Below, one piece after another: positions 25,162 to 33,593 of a stretch of 64,000 nucleotides of DNA (the first letter of the stretch is position 1; every line of letters starts with the position of its first letter). A model generated the notes under the pieces. It had not been told where the DNA came from and made no database searches. It worked only from the letters and a program-made list of their open reading frames with translations. The stretch lies in contig NZ_LIXJ01000009.1 of the NCBI RefSeq assembly GCF_001905795.1, positions 184,303-248,302 on the forward strand, given 5' to 3'. The DNA comes from Streptomyces sp. CB01580 (GTDB lineage Bacteria; Actinomycetota; Actinomycetes; Streptomycetales; Streptomycetaceae). The translations under genes and the position numbers were made by a program.

Positions 25162-26505
25162 TCAGACCGCCGCGGCCAGTTCCTCGCGGGACTCGCGGGG
25201 GACGAACCGCAGGTGCGGGCGGCCGGGGCGCAGGTCGACCCGGATGCGCAGGCCCCCGACACGGGTCAGCATGAAGCCGACACCGAGCGCCGCCACCAGC
25301 GAGAGCGCGCCGCCGACGGCCATCCCCGTGCGGACCCCGTAGACGTCGCTGATCCAGCCGACGATCGGGGCGCCCACCGGCGTACCACCGGCGAAGACCA
25401 TCATGTACAGGCTCATGACCCGGCCGCGCATCTCCGGGTCGGCGGCCATCTGCACGCTCGTGTTCGCGCTGATGTTGGTCGTCAGGCCGATCATGCCGAT
25501 CGGCACCAGCAGGAGCGCGAAGAGCCAGACGGACGGCGACAGGGAAGCGACGATCTCCAGCAGACCGAACGCGGTGCCCGCGGCCACCAGCATCCGCAGC
25601 CGGGAGGAGCCGCGACGGGCGGCGAGCAGGGCGCCGACGAGGGAACCGGCCGCCATGAGGATGTTGAAGAACGAGTACATCCCGGCGCCGCCGTGGAAGA
25701 TCTCGTCCGCGAAGGCGGTGAGCCAGATCGGGAAGTTGAACCCGAACGTGCCGACGAAGCCGATCAGGACGATCGGCCAGATCAGCTCGGGGCGGCCCGA
25801 GACATAGCGCAGGCCCTCGCGCAGCTGCCCCTTGGCGCGGGGCACGACGGTGGGCTTGTGCAGCTCGTGCGGGCGCATCATCAGCAGGCCGACGAGCGGG
25901 GCGGCGAAGGACAGGCCGTTGAGCAGGAAGGCCCAGCCGCTGCCGACGGTGGTGATCAGGGCACCGGCGACGGCGGGGCCGATGAGCCGGGCGGACTGGA
26001 AGTTCGCCGAGTTCAGGCTGACCGCGTTGCGCAACTGGTCGGGGCCGACCATCTCGGAGACGAACGACTGACGGGCCGGGTTGTCGACGACCGTCACCAT
26101 GCCGAGCAGGAACGCGATGAGGTAGACGTGCCACACCTGGACGACCCCGGAGAGCGTGAGCGCCGCGAGGGCGATCCCGCACAGGCCGAGCGCCGCCTGG
26201 CTGGCGAGGAGAAGCTTGCGCTTCGGCACGCGGTCGGCGATGACGCCGCCGTACAGGCCGAAGAGGAGCATCGGGAGGAACTGGAGGGCCGTGGTGATGC
26301 CGACGGCGGCGGCGGATCCGGTGAGGCTCAGGACGAGCCAGTCCTGCGTGATGCGGGACATCCAGGTACCGGTGTTGGAGATCACGGCACCCGTGGCGAA
26401 CAGGCGGTAGTTGCGGATCCTCAGCGACGAGAAGGTCCCGCCGCGCTTGCTCTCGTGGGTGGAAGTCGGTGCGGGGGCGGAGTCTGCTCCGGGTCCCGTA
26501 CTCAA
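25162..26505 (-). CDS. MFS transporter (DHA3-like efflux family)
   Basis: A 447-residue major facilitator with 11-12 hydrophobic segments. Motif A is GGVIADRVPKRKLL; VVDNPARQSFVSEMVG and NAVSLNSANFQSARLIGPAVAG are characteristic of the MFS_3/enterobactin-exporter-like DHA3 subgroup. Start is TTG at 26505, preceded by GGAGG at suitable spacing; it gives MSTGPGADSAPAP before the first conserved FSSLRIRNYRLF. It is cotranscribed behind the MarR gene (89-bp gap), so it is probably an efflux pump controlled by that regulator. Confidence 0.9.
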   Translation of the reverse strand: MSTGPGADSAPAPTSTHESKRGGTFSSLRIRNYRLFATGAVISNTGTWMSRITQDWLVLSLTGSAAAVGITTALQFLPMLLFGLYGGVIADRVPKRKLLLASQAALGLCGIALAALTLSGVVQVWHVYLIAFLLGMVTVVDNPARQSFVSEMVGPDQLRNAVSLNSANFQSARLIGPAVAGALITTVGSGWAFLLNGLSFAAPLVGLLMMRPHELHKPTVVPRAKGQLREGLRYVSGRPELIWPIVLIGFVGTFGFNFPIWLTAFADEIFHGGAGMYSFFNILMAAGSLVGALLAARRGSSRLRMLVAAGTAFGLLEIVASLSPSVWLFALLLVPIGMIGLTTNISANTSVQMAADPEMRGRVMSLYMMVFAGGTPVGAPIVGWISDVYGVRTGMAVGGALSLVAALGVGFMLTRVGGLRIRVDLRPGRPHLRFVPRESREELAAAV

Positions 26506-26593
26506 AGGGGTTCGCCTCCTCGGGCGTATGCGATTCGCTGACTGACGGGATGCGGCGGGGCCCGGCCGTGAGTCCGGCACGGCCGACGGCCCG

Positions 26594-27034
26594 CTACAGG
26601 TGGGCGAGCTTCTCCAGCACGGGCGCCGCCTTGCGCAGCGTCTCCCACTCGTCCTCGTCCAGGCCCTCGGCAAGAGTGGTCAGCCAGGCGTTCCGCTTGG
26701 CGCGGCTCTCCTCGAGCATGGCCTCCGCCTGCTCGGTCTGGCTGACCATCTTCTGGCGACGGTCATCGGGGTGCGGTTCCAGTCTGACCAGTCCCTTGGC
26801 CTCCAGCAGCGCGACGATGCGGGTCATCGACGGGGGCTGTACATGCTCCTTGCGGGCCAGCTCACCGGGGGTGGCCGAACCACAGCGGGCCAACGTGCCG
26901 AGCACCGACATCTCGGTGGGGCTCAGCGACTCGTCGACGCGCTGGTGCTTGAGGCGCCGGCCGAGCAGCATCACGGCGGAGCGAAGGGAGCTCACGGCGG
27001 CCGCACTGTCGCCGTCGTGGATCAGGTCAGGCAT
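26594..27034 (-). CDS. MarR family transcriptional regulator
   Basis: A 146-residue MarR protein with winged helix SPTEMSVLGTLARCGSATPGELARKEHVQPPSMTRIVALLEAKGLVRLEPHPDDRRQKMVSQT. The DDRR wing is intact and dimerising helices sit at both ends. It precedes the MFS gene on the same strand and is the likely repressor of the pair. TACGCT lies 7 bases before the ATG (leaderless geometry) and a GTAACTCATTAC palindrome overlaps it. Confidence 0.93.
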   Translation of the reverse strand: MPDLIHDGDSAAAVSSLRSAVMLLGRRLKHQRVDESLSPTEMSVLGTLARCGSATPGELARKEHVQPPSMTRIVALLEAKGLVRLEPHPDDRRQKMVSQTEQAEAMLEESRAKRNAWLTTLAEGLDEDEWETLRKAAPVLEKLAHL

Positions 27035-27041
27035 GTTTATT

Positions 27042-27056
27042 AGCGTAACTCATTAC
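27042..27056 (-). promoter_or_regulatory. marR -10 box with overlapping palindromic operator
   Basis: On the minus strand TACGCT (27047-27042) lies 7 bases before the marR ATG. GTAACTCATTAC (27045-27056; arms GTAA/TTAC) overlaps its upstream edge. Autorepression by MarR would fit. The stretch is clearly more A/T-rich than its surroundings. Confidence 0.5.
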
Positions 27057-27178
27057 CTACCCTAAAGACCATTCGTGTGACGCGCATGCGTCCGAATCAC
27101 CGAATCGCTCACCCGAACGAGTGAGTCGGATCCGGAAAGTGACGCGAAACGACCCGCTGGGCCGTAACCCTGCTTGCC

Positions 27179-27427
27179 ATGGGATCGACTGTGCTCAGCC
27201 TGCGGATAGACGGTGAGCTGCTCGACCGGATCCGGCAGCACGCCGCCAGAAGCGGAATGAGCGTCCAGGACTATGTCGTCCGGACGCTCATTCGTGATGA
27301 CTTCGACCAGCGCTTCAAGGCGGCCGTCGACGAGACGGAGAAGTTCTACGGGTCGGAGGCGGCAGGGACGGCGGGGATCCCGGGCGTCGGGGCGGAGAGA
27401 ACCACGCGAGGCCCCGGGGGCGTGTGA
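27179..27427 (+). CDS. Ribbon-helix-helix (CopG/Arc-type) protein
   Basis: An 82-residue protein whose first 45 residues form an RHH unit: STVLSLRIDGELLDRIRQHAARSGMSVQDYVVRTLIRDDF, with the alternating beta strand VLSLRI and two helices. RHH proteins are dimeric DNA binders, often antitoxins, but no toxin gene is adjacent. The C-terminal half is Gly-rich and disordered. It diverges from marR across 144 bp. Confidence 0.8.
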   Translation: MGSTVLSLRIDGELLDRIRQHAARSGMSVQDYVVRTLIRDDFDQRFKAAVDETEKFYGSEAAGTAGIPGVGAERTTRGPGGV

Positions 27428-27488
27428 GGCCTCCCGGGGCCGGTACCCGCGCGAAACCGGCCCGGGGCCGAGGCCCCGGGCCGGTGAC

Positions 27489-28943
27489 TCACGTCTGGAT
27501 GAGGCCGAGAGCCGGCATCGCGTAGTAGAAGACGAACACCGCCGAGACCGCGTACATGGCCACCGGCACCTCGCGCCAGCGCCCGGCCGCGACCCGCATC
27601 GCGGTGAAGGCGATGAAGCCGATGCCGATGCCGTTGGTGATCGAGTAGGTGAACGGCATCATCACCATGGCCAGGAAGGCCGGGATGGAGAGCGTGTAGT
27701 CGCTCCAGTCGATGTCCCGCACCGCACCCGACATGATCAGGAAACCGACCGCCAGCAGCGCGGGGGTGGCCGCCTGCGAGGGGACCATGGTCGCCAGTGG
27801 GGCCAGGAACAGCGAGCCCGTGAACATCAGACCCGTCACGACGCTCGCGAGACCCGTACGGGCACCCTCACCGACCCCCGCCGTGGACTCCACGAAACAG
27901 GTCGTGGCGGAGGAGGAGGACGCGCCGCCCGCGGCGACCGCGATGCCGTCGATGAACAGCACCTTGTTGATTCCGGGGAAGTTGCCGTTCTCGTCGGTCA
28001 GCTTCGCCTCGTCGCCGACGCCGAGGATGGTGCCCATCGCGTCGAAGAAGCAGGACAGCAGCACGGTGAAGACGAACAGGCTGCCGGTGAGGATGCCGAC
28101 CCGGTGGAAGCCGCCGAACAGGTCGACCTTTCCGAGCAGCCCGAAGTCCGGGACGCTCAGGGGGTTGCCCGGCCACTTCGGAGCGGTCAGCCCCCACGCC
28201 CCGGGGTGCAGGCCCGCGACCGAGTTGATGATCAGCGCGGCGACCGTCATCACGACGATGGAGATCAGGATGGCGCCCGGCACCTTGCGGACGATCAGCC
28301 CCAGGGTGAGCAGCACGCCGACGATGAAGACCAGGACCGGCCAGCCGAGAAGGTGTCCGTCGCCGCCGAGCTGGAGCGGGACGGTGCTCTTCTCCTCGAT
28401 GCGCGAGACGAAGCCCGAGTCGACCAGGCCGATCAGCAGGATGAAGAGACCGATACCGATCGCGATGCCCTTGCGGAGCGCTCCGGGCACGGCCTGCATC
28501 ACGCGTTCCCGCAGCCCGGTCGCGACCAGCAGCATGACCACGATGCCCGCGAGCACGACCATGCCCATCGCCTCGGGCCAGGTCATGTTGGGAGCGAGCT
28601 GAAGGGCGACGACGGTGTTGACGCCGAGACCGGCGGCCAGCGCGATCGGCACATTGCCGATGACCCCCATGAGGAGCGTGGAGAACGCCGCCGTCAGCGC
28701 GGTCGCGGTGACCAGCTGCCCATGATCGAGGAACTCGTGGTTGATGTCCTGCGCGCCGCCGAGAATGATCGGATTCAGCACGATGATGTACGCCATGGCG
28801 AAGAACGTGGCGAATCCGCCGCGAATCTCGCGCGCGACCGACGACCCCCGCTCGGAGATCTTGAAGAAACGATCCAGGCGGCCGGACGGCTGAGGAGCCG
28901 GTGGCTGCGCGGCGTCGACCGGAGCGGTGGCCGAGGGGGACAT
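27489..28943 (-). CDS. NCS2 family purine permease (AzgA-like)
   Basis: A 484-residue inner-membrane transporter of the AzgA subfamily for adenine, guanine or hypoxanthine uptake. Signatures are GGFATFFAMAYIIVLNP near the start, NVPIALAAGLGVNTVVA, FFDAMGTILGVGDEA in the substrate/Na-or-H site, and ATTCFVESTAGVGEGARTGL; about 12-14 hydrophobic segments. ATG 28943 is supported by GAGG 6 bases upstream. The longer frame before it lacks a ribosome site. Confidence 0.92.
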   Translation of the reverse strand: MSPSATAPVDAAQPPAPQPSGRLDRFFKISERGSSVAREIRGGFATFFAMAYIIVLNPIILGGAQDINHEFLDHGQLVTATALTAAFSTLLMGVIGNVPIALAAGLGVNTVVALQLAPNMTWPEAMGMVVLAGIVVMLLVATGLRERVMQAVPGALRKGIAIGIGLFILLIGLVDSGFVSRIEEKSTVPLQLGGDGHLLGWPVLVFIVGVLLTLGLIVRKVPGAILISIVVMTVAALIINSVAGLHPGAWGLTAPKWPGNPLSVPDFGLLGKVDLFGGFHRVGILTGSLFVFTVLLSCFFDAMGTILGVGDEAKLTDENGNFPGINKVLFIDGIAVAAGGASSSSATTCFVESTAGVGEGARTGLASVVTGLMFTGSLFLAPLATMVPSQAATPALLAVGFLIMSGAVRDIDWSDYTLSIPAFLAMVMMPFTYSITNGIGIGFIAFTAMRVAAGRWREVPVAMYAVSAVFVFYYAMPALGLIQT

Positions 28944-29000
28944 GGATGACCTCAGTCGTACGTAGGGAGGAGTAAAAGTGGTCAGCTTTGGACTTTCACA

Positions 29001-29042
29001 CGAATAATTCGAGTCAGCCATAAGCAGATTCAGTATGAATAC
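29001..29042. promoter_or_regulatory. A/T-rich palindromes upstream of the purine permease
   Basis: CGAATAATTCG (29001-29011, perfect) and GTATGAATAC (29033-29042) stand in an A/T-rich island between the divergent permease and DUF2530 genes, where promoters and an operator would be expected. Confidence 0.4.
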
Positions 29043-29172
29043 ATGAGGCGAAGATCGCTATCTCCGCGCGTAGACCCTTGGTGCGACCGGGTCCTACCGC
29101 CTTGGAGGCGCCCTTGCGCGCGCCGTTCCCGCAGGGCCGGTACGGGCCCGGGGCGGCCGACCGCGCTCCCCA

Positions 29173-29178
29173 TACACT
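29173..29178 (+). promoter_or_regulatory. -10 box of the DUF2530 gene
   Basis: TACACT lies 6 bases before the ATG; the intervening GAGGTC could double as a weak ribosome site. Confidence 0.45.
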
Positions 29179-29184
29179 GAGGTC

Positions 29185-29517
29185 ATGGCGAAGTGGACAC
29201 CGAAGCACGAGGCACCCGAGCCCCTGGAGGGGCCCGTCGTCGCCACCATCACCGGCGGCACGATCCTCTGGTTCGTCCTCTTCCTGGTCCAGCTCCCCTT
29301 CTACGGCTGGTTCGACGACCACGGGCACCTGTGGTGGCTGTGGACCTGCCTGGCCGGTGCGGGGCTCGGCCTGATCGGCATCTGGTACGTGCGGGGGCGC
29401 GACGCGGCGATCAAGCGGGCAGCGGCACGGGCGGCTTCGGACGGGGCGGCCGGAGCCGACGGGGACGCGAGCGGAACGGCGCCGGGCTCCAAGGGCACGA
29501 GCAGCACGACGGTGTGA
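29185..29517 (+). CDS. DUF2530 membrane protein
   Basis: A 110-residue actinobacterial DUF2530 protein. MAKWTPKHEAPEPLEGPVV is followed by two membrane helices (ITGGTILWFVLFLVQLPFYGW and LWWLWTCLAGAGLGLIGIWYV), then a positively charged and finally Ser/Gly-rich cytoplasmic tail. Function is unknown. It is divergent from the purine permease. Region 29518-29771 after it is GC-rich and shows nothing. Confidence 0.88.
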   Translation: MAKWTPKHEAPEPLEGPVVATITGGTILWFVLFLVQLPFYGWFDDHGHLWWLWTCLAGAGLGLIGIWYVRGRDAAIKRAAARAASDGAAGADGDASGTAPGSKGTSSTTV

Positions 29518-29771
29518 TCCGGCGGCCGGAACCCCGGCCGCGCCCCGGGCCGGCGCCGGGCCCTGTGAGCAGGCCCCGCCCGCACCAGGGCCCTGATCAG
29601 CGCCGGCGCCCCACCCCGATGAGCGGGCCCGCGCCCGGCCCGGCCGCACCGGGAACCCCCACCCGTATCAGGGGATTCCCTACCACCACGGAACCATCCC
29701 CCCTCCTCCCCCGGTCTGATCTTCAGCCCCCCAAGTGGGAGAATCGGGCCTCTCACCCGTACCGTCGGAAC

Positions 29772-32252
29772 ATGACGCAGCGGGTACCCCATTCCTCCGG
29801 CGAGCAGCTCCCCGAGGCTCCCGGCTCCGACGGCCGCCCCGGCTCGGCCATGACCGACGCCGGGGCGGAGCTCGACCCGGTCCACCCCGTGGAACCGCCG
29901 GTCCCGGCCGTGAACATCCGCGGGCTGACGGCGGCCGAGGTGGCCGAGCGAATCGCCCGCGGCGAGGTCAACGACGTACCCGTGCGCTCGTCCCGGTCCG
30001 TCCGGGAGATCGTCCGCGCCAACGTCTTCACCCGGTTCAACCTGATCATCGGCGTGCTCTGGCTGATCATGCTGTTCGTGGCGCCGATCCAGGACAGCCT
30101 CTTCGGCTTCGTGATCATCGCCAACACCGGCATCGGCATCATCCAGGAGTGGCGGGCCAAGAAGACCCTGGACAGCCTCGCGGTCATCGGCGAGGCCAAG
30201 CCCACCGTCCGACGCGACGGGGTCTCGGCCGAGATCTCCACCTCCGAGATCGTCCTCGGCGATCTCGTGGAGCTGAGCCCCGGCGACAAGGTCGTGGTGG
30301 ACGGCACGGTCGTCGAGGCCGACGGGCTGGAGATCGACGAGTCGCTGCTGACCGGCGAGGCGGACCCGGTGCTCAAGCGCCGCGGCGACACCGTGATGTC
30401 CGGAAGCTTCGTCGTCGCGGGCGGCGGCTCGTTCTCCGCGACCAAGGTCGGACGCGAGGCGTACGCCGCGCAGCTCGCGGAGGAGGCGTCCCGCTTCACC
30501 CTCGTCCAGTCCGAGCTGCGCACCGGCATCTCCACCATCCTCAAGTACGTCACCTGGATGATGGTGCCGACCGCGATCGGGCTCGTCGTCAGCCAGCTGG
30601 TCGCGCAGGACAACAACCTCAAGGACTCGATCGCCCGGACCGTCGGCGGCATCGTCCCGATGATCCCGGAAGGACTGGTGCTGCTCACCTCGGTCGCCTT
30701 CGCGATCGGCGTCGTGCGGCTCGGCCGCAAGCAGTGCCTGGTCCAAGAACTCCCCGCCATCGAGGGCCTGGCCCGCGTCGACGTCGTCTGCCTGGACAAG
30801 ACCGGCACCCTCACCGAGGGCGGCATGGACGTCACCGAGGTGCGGACGCTGGGCGACGCGCAGGACGCGTACATCCACCGCGTGCTGGGGGCCCTCGGCG
30901 CCTCCGACCCGCGGCCCAACGCCAGCCTCCAGGCCATCGTCGACGCCTATCCGGACGGCGAGGAGTGGCGGTGCACGCAGACGCTGCCGTTCTCCTCGGC
31001 CCGCAAGTACAGCGGCGCCGCGTTCGACGAGGGCGGCGGCCGGGCCTCCACCTGGCTGCTCGGCGCCCCCGACGTGCTGCTGCCCGAGCGGGACCCGGCG
31101 CTGGACGAGATCGAGCAGCTCAACCAGCAGGGACTGCGCGTACTGCTGCTCGCCCGGGCACGGGGCGAGCTCCAGGGCCCGGAAGCCGCCGTCGGCGCCG
31201 TACCGAGCGCGCTGGTCGTGCTGGAGCAGCGGCTGCGCCCGGACGCCGAGGAGACGCTGGCCTACTTCGCCGACCAGAACGTCGCCGCGAAGGTCATCTC
31301 CGGCGACAACGCCGTCTCCGTGGGCGCGGTCGCCGGGAAGCTGGGCCTGCCGGGCGCCGAGAACACCCTGGACGCGCGCCGGATGCCCACCGGCCCCGAC
31401 GACATGGCCACGGCCATGGAGCAGAACGCGGTCTTCGGCCGGGTCACCCCGCAGCAGAAACGGGACATGGTCGCGGCCCTCCAGTCCCGCGGCCACACCG
31501 TCGCGATGACCGGTGACGGCGTCAACGACGTGCTGGCCCTGAAGGACGCCGACATCGGCGTGTCCATGGGATCGGGCTCCGAGGCGACCCGGGCCGTCGC
31601 CCAGATCGTGCTGCTGAACAACAGCTTCGCGACGCTGCCGTCCGTGGTCGCCGAGGGCCGCCGGGTGATCGGCAACATCACCCGGGTCGCCACCCTGTTC
31701 CTGACCAAGACCGTCTACTCGGTGCTGCTGGCGATCCTGGTGGTCTGCTCCCAGGTCGACTACCCGTTCCTGCCGCGCCACCTGACCCTGCTGTCGACGC
31801 TCACCATCGGCGTACCGGCGTTCTTCCTGGCCCTGGCGCCCAACAAGGAACGCGCCCATCCGCACTTCGTGCGCCGGGTCATGCGGTACGCGATCCCGTC
31901 GGGCGCCATCGCGGCGATCGCCACCTTCACGACGTACCTGATCGCCCGGAACCACTACACCGGCGCGGGCTCGCTGGAGGCGGAGACGAGCGCGGCGACG
32001 CTCACGCTGTTCCTGGTCTCGATGTGGGTCCTGGCGATCATCGCCCGCCCGTACACCTGGTGGCGGGTCTGCCTGGTGGCGGCGATGGGGCTGGCGTTCC
32101 TGATCGTGCTGGTGGTGCCGTGGCTCCAGGAGTTCTTCGCGCTGAAGCTGGTGGGAACGGTGATGCCGTGGACGGCGGTGGGCATCGCGGTGCTGGCCGC
32201 GACCGCCCTGGAGTTCGTCTGGCGGCTGGTCGGCCGCCGCTTCCCGGCGTAG
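29772..32252 (+). CDS. CtpE-like cation-transporting P-type ATPase
   Basis: An 826-residue P-type ATPase. Actuator motif LLTGEADP, membrane motif IPEGLVLLTSVAFA, phosphorylation site Asp342 in CLDKTGTLTEGG, hinge MTGDGVNDVLALKDADIGVSMGSG, ten or so membrane helices. PEGL instead of CPC, and no N-terminal metal-binding domain, argue against a heavy-metal pump. The PEGLVLL pattern and length match mycobacterial CtpE, reported as a calcium transporter. ATG 29772 is favoured; an in-frame ATG at 29850 is possible. A strong bidirectional hairpin follows. Confidence 0.9.
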   Translation: MTQRVPHSSGEQLPEAPGSDGRPGSAMTDAGAELDPVHPVEPPVPAVNIRGLTAAEVAERIARGEVNDVPVRSSRSVREIVRANVFTRFNLIIGVLWLIMLFVAPIQDSLFGFVIIANTGIGIIQEWRAKKTLDSLAVIGEAKPTVRRDGVSAEISTSEIVLGDLVELSPGDKVVVDGTVVEADGLEIDESLLTGEADPVLKRRGDTVMSGSFVVAGGGSFSATKVGREAYAAQLAEEASRFTLVQSELRTGISTILKYVTWMMVPTAIGLVVSQLVAQDNNLKDSIARTVGGIVPMIPEGLVLLTSVAFAIGVVRLGRKQCLVQELPAIEGLARVDVVCLDKTGTLTEGGMDVTEVRTLGDAQDAYIHRVLGALGASDPRPNASLQAIVDAYPDGEEWRCTQTLPFSSARKYSGAAFDEGGGRASTWLLGAPDVLLPERDPALDEIEQLNQQGLRVLLLARARGELQGPEAAVGAVPSALVVLEQRLRPDAEETLAYFADQNVAAKVISGDNAVSVGAVAGKLGLPGAENTLDARRMPTGPDDMATAMEQNAVFGRVTPQQKRDMVAALQSRGHTVAMTGDGVNDVLALKDADIGVSMGSGSEATRAVAQIVLLNNSFATLPSVVAEGRRVIGNITRVATLFLTKTVYSVLLAILVVCSQVDYPFLPRHLTLLSTLTIGVPAFFLALAPNKERAHPHFVRRVMRYAIPSGAIAAIATFTTYLIARNHYTGAGSLEAETSAATLTLFLVSMWVLAIIARPYTWWRVCLVAAMGLAFLIVLVVPWLQEFFALKLVGTVMPWTAVGIAVLAATALEFVWRLVGRRFPA

Positions 32253-32278
32253 CGCCGCGTTCCCGCAGGAACGCGTAC

Positions 32279-32319
32279 GGGCCGTGCCCGGAGACGGAAT
32301 CCGTCTCCGGGCACGGCCC
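32279..32319. terminator. Bidirectional terminator
   Basis: A near-perfect 41-bp palindrome with 20-bp arms (outer end GGGCCGTGCCC) sits between the convergent P-type ATPase and secreted-protein genes. Confidence 0.85.
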
Positions 32320-32366
32320 GTGGCGTTGAAGCGGAACAAACCCGGAACCGACTCCGGGCGGGGCTA

Positions 32367-33245
32367 CTAGCGCACGTCGACGAAGTCGCCCGCGGTCGTG
32401 AAGGCCGGGGTGGTGGACGTGCCGGCGAAGCTGTAGCGCCAGTAGCCGTCGACCGACGCCTTGACCGTGGTCTTCAGGTTGCCGGTGCTGTTCGTCTTGA
32501 TGGTCTTGATCGTGGTGTAGGTCTTGCTGTTCTTCTTGCGGAACTGGAGCTTCACCGGCTGGCCGGTGTAGCCCTGGTACTTGAAGGTCTCCCAGTTGGC
32601 CCGCGAGAGCTTGCCGGTGACCGTGATGGTCTTGCCCTTCTTGACCGGCTCGGGCGCGGCGTCGACCGTCAGCTTCGAGGCCCGCTGCACGCGCACCTTG
32701 CTGTAGGCCTGCTTGTCGGTGGCGCTGGTCTCGTCACCGGCGAGCGCGGCCACGGCGACCTTCCAGGTACCGGCCAGGGAGTTCTTGTACAGCTCCCAGC
32801 CCGGCTCGAAGGTGAAGGTCAGCTTGCACGTCGAGGTCGTGGTGTTGACCTTGGTGCACTTGGCCGCGTCCTCGTTCGGCACGACCGCGCCGTCGACGGA
32901 GTCCTCGGAGTACAGGTCCTTGCCGTGCCACAGGGCGACGAAGGCGTCGGAGATGCCGGAGGGGTGCGAGGCGGTGACCGAGACGGAGACCGTCTTGGAG
33001 GCGGTGGTGCCCAGGACGATGTCCTTGCCGCCGTTGACGACGACCTTGGAGATGACGGGATCCGACGTGGCCGCCGCCGTGCGGGCGGTCTTCGACGCGC
33101 CCTGCGGGGCGATGCCGAAGATCTCGGCCGCCGACGTCGGGATGTTCGGCAGGTTCGCGGTGTCATCCGCGTGGGCGGCCGGGACGGCCAGAGCGGACAG
33201 GGCCAGGGCGCCGGAGACGGCGGCCACGGTGGCACGAATACGCAT
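32367..33245 (-). CDS. Secreted protein with Ig-like beta domains
   Basis: A 292-residue exported protein with signal peptide MRIRATVAAVSGALALSALAVPAAHA and cleavage after AHA. Two beta-sandwich-like modules follow: the first about 65-180 with a Cys pair (AAKCTKVN and TSTCKLTF), the second about 190-290 (LTVDAAPEPVKKGKTITVTGKLSRANW, then a Lys/Thr-rich stretch). No catalytic motif is seen. Lys-rich late sequence suggests binding to an anionic wall polymer (inference). The family is not recognised with certainty. Confidence 0.8.
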   Translation of the reverse strand: MRIRATVAAVSGALALSALAVPAAHADDTANLPNIPTSAAEIFGIAPQGASKTARTAAATSDPVISKVVVNGGKDIVLGTTASKTVSVSVTASHPSGISDAFVALWHGKDLYSEDSVDGAVVPNEDAAKCTKVNTTTSTCKLTFTFEPGWELYKNSLAGTWKVAVAALAGDETSATDKQAYSKVRVQRASKLTVDAAPEPVKKGKTITVTGKLSRANWETFKYQGYTGQPVKLQFRKKNSKTYTTIKTIKTNSTGNLKTTVKASVDGYWRYSFAGTSTTPAFTTAGDFVDVR

Positions 33246-33593
33246 GTGTTTCCCCAGTGGAGAAAGGGCCCCGCGGGCACGTGGTGCGGCCCGGGCAGGG
33301 CTCGTTCGTCATGAGCCTGATGACTCGAAAGAGCAGACCTGTGAAAGATGTGAAGGGTTGTACGACGAACGGGAAATTCTCTGCAAAGCAGGTTTGCACG
33401 CCGGATTCCGTCGTCCACACGGCCCGACAACGACGGAATACGTCCGGGCGGGGAATCGGCCCGTATGCACGCTTCGTCCGTGCGCGTGATCCGGGCCGTA
33501 CCCGGAATCATCCGGTACGGCGTGGTCCGCCGGTACGCGCGGTCCGCCCGTACGCGTGATCCGGCCGCCGCGCCCGCCGCGCGGCGGCCCGGG
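33246..33593. other. Promoter region of the secreted-protein gene
   Basis: 348 bp between the Hsp90-like gene's stop and the secreted gene's start, both on the minus strand. The part next to the start is A/T-enriched and contains GCAAA-N5-TTTGC at 33383-33397, a possible operator. The outer 150 bp are GC-rich with repeated GTACGCG and GTGATCCGG words. No gene seen. Confidence 0.4.

Noticed and set aside
27179..27427. Type II toxin-antitoxin module
   Set aside because: The ribbon-helix-helix protein has no small toxin-like gene beside it on either side.
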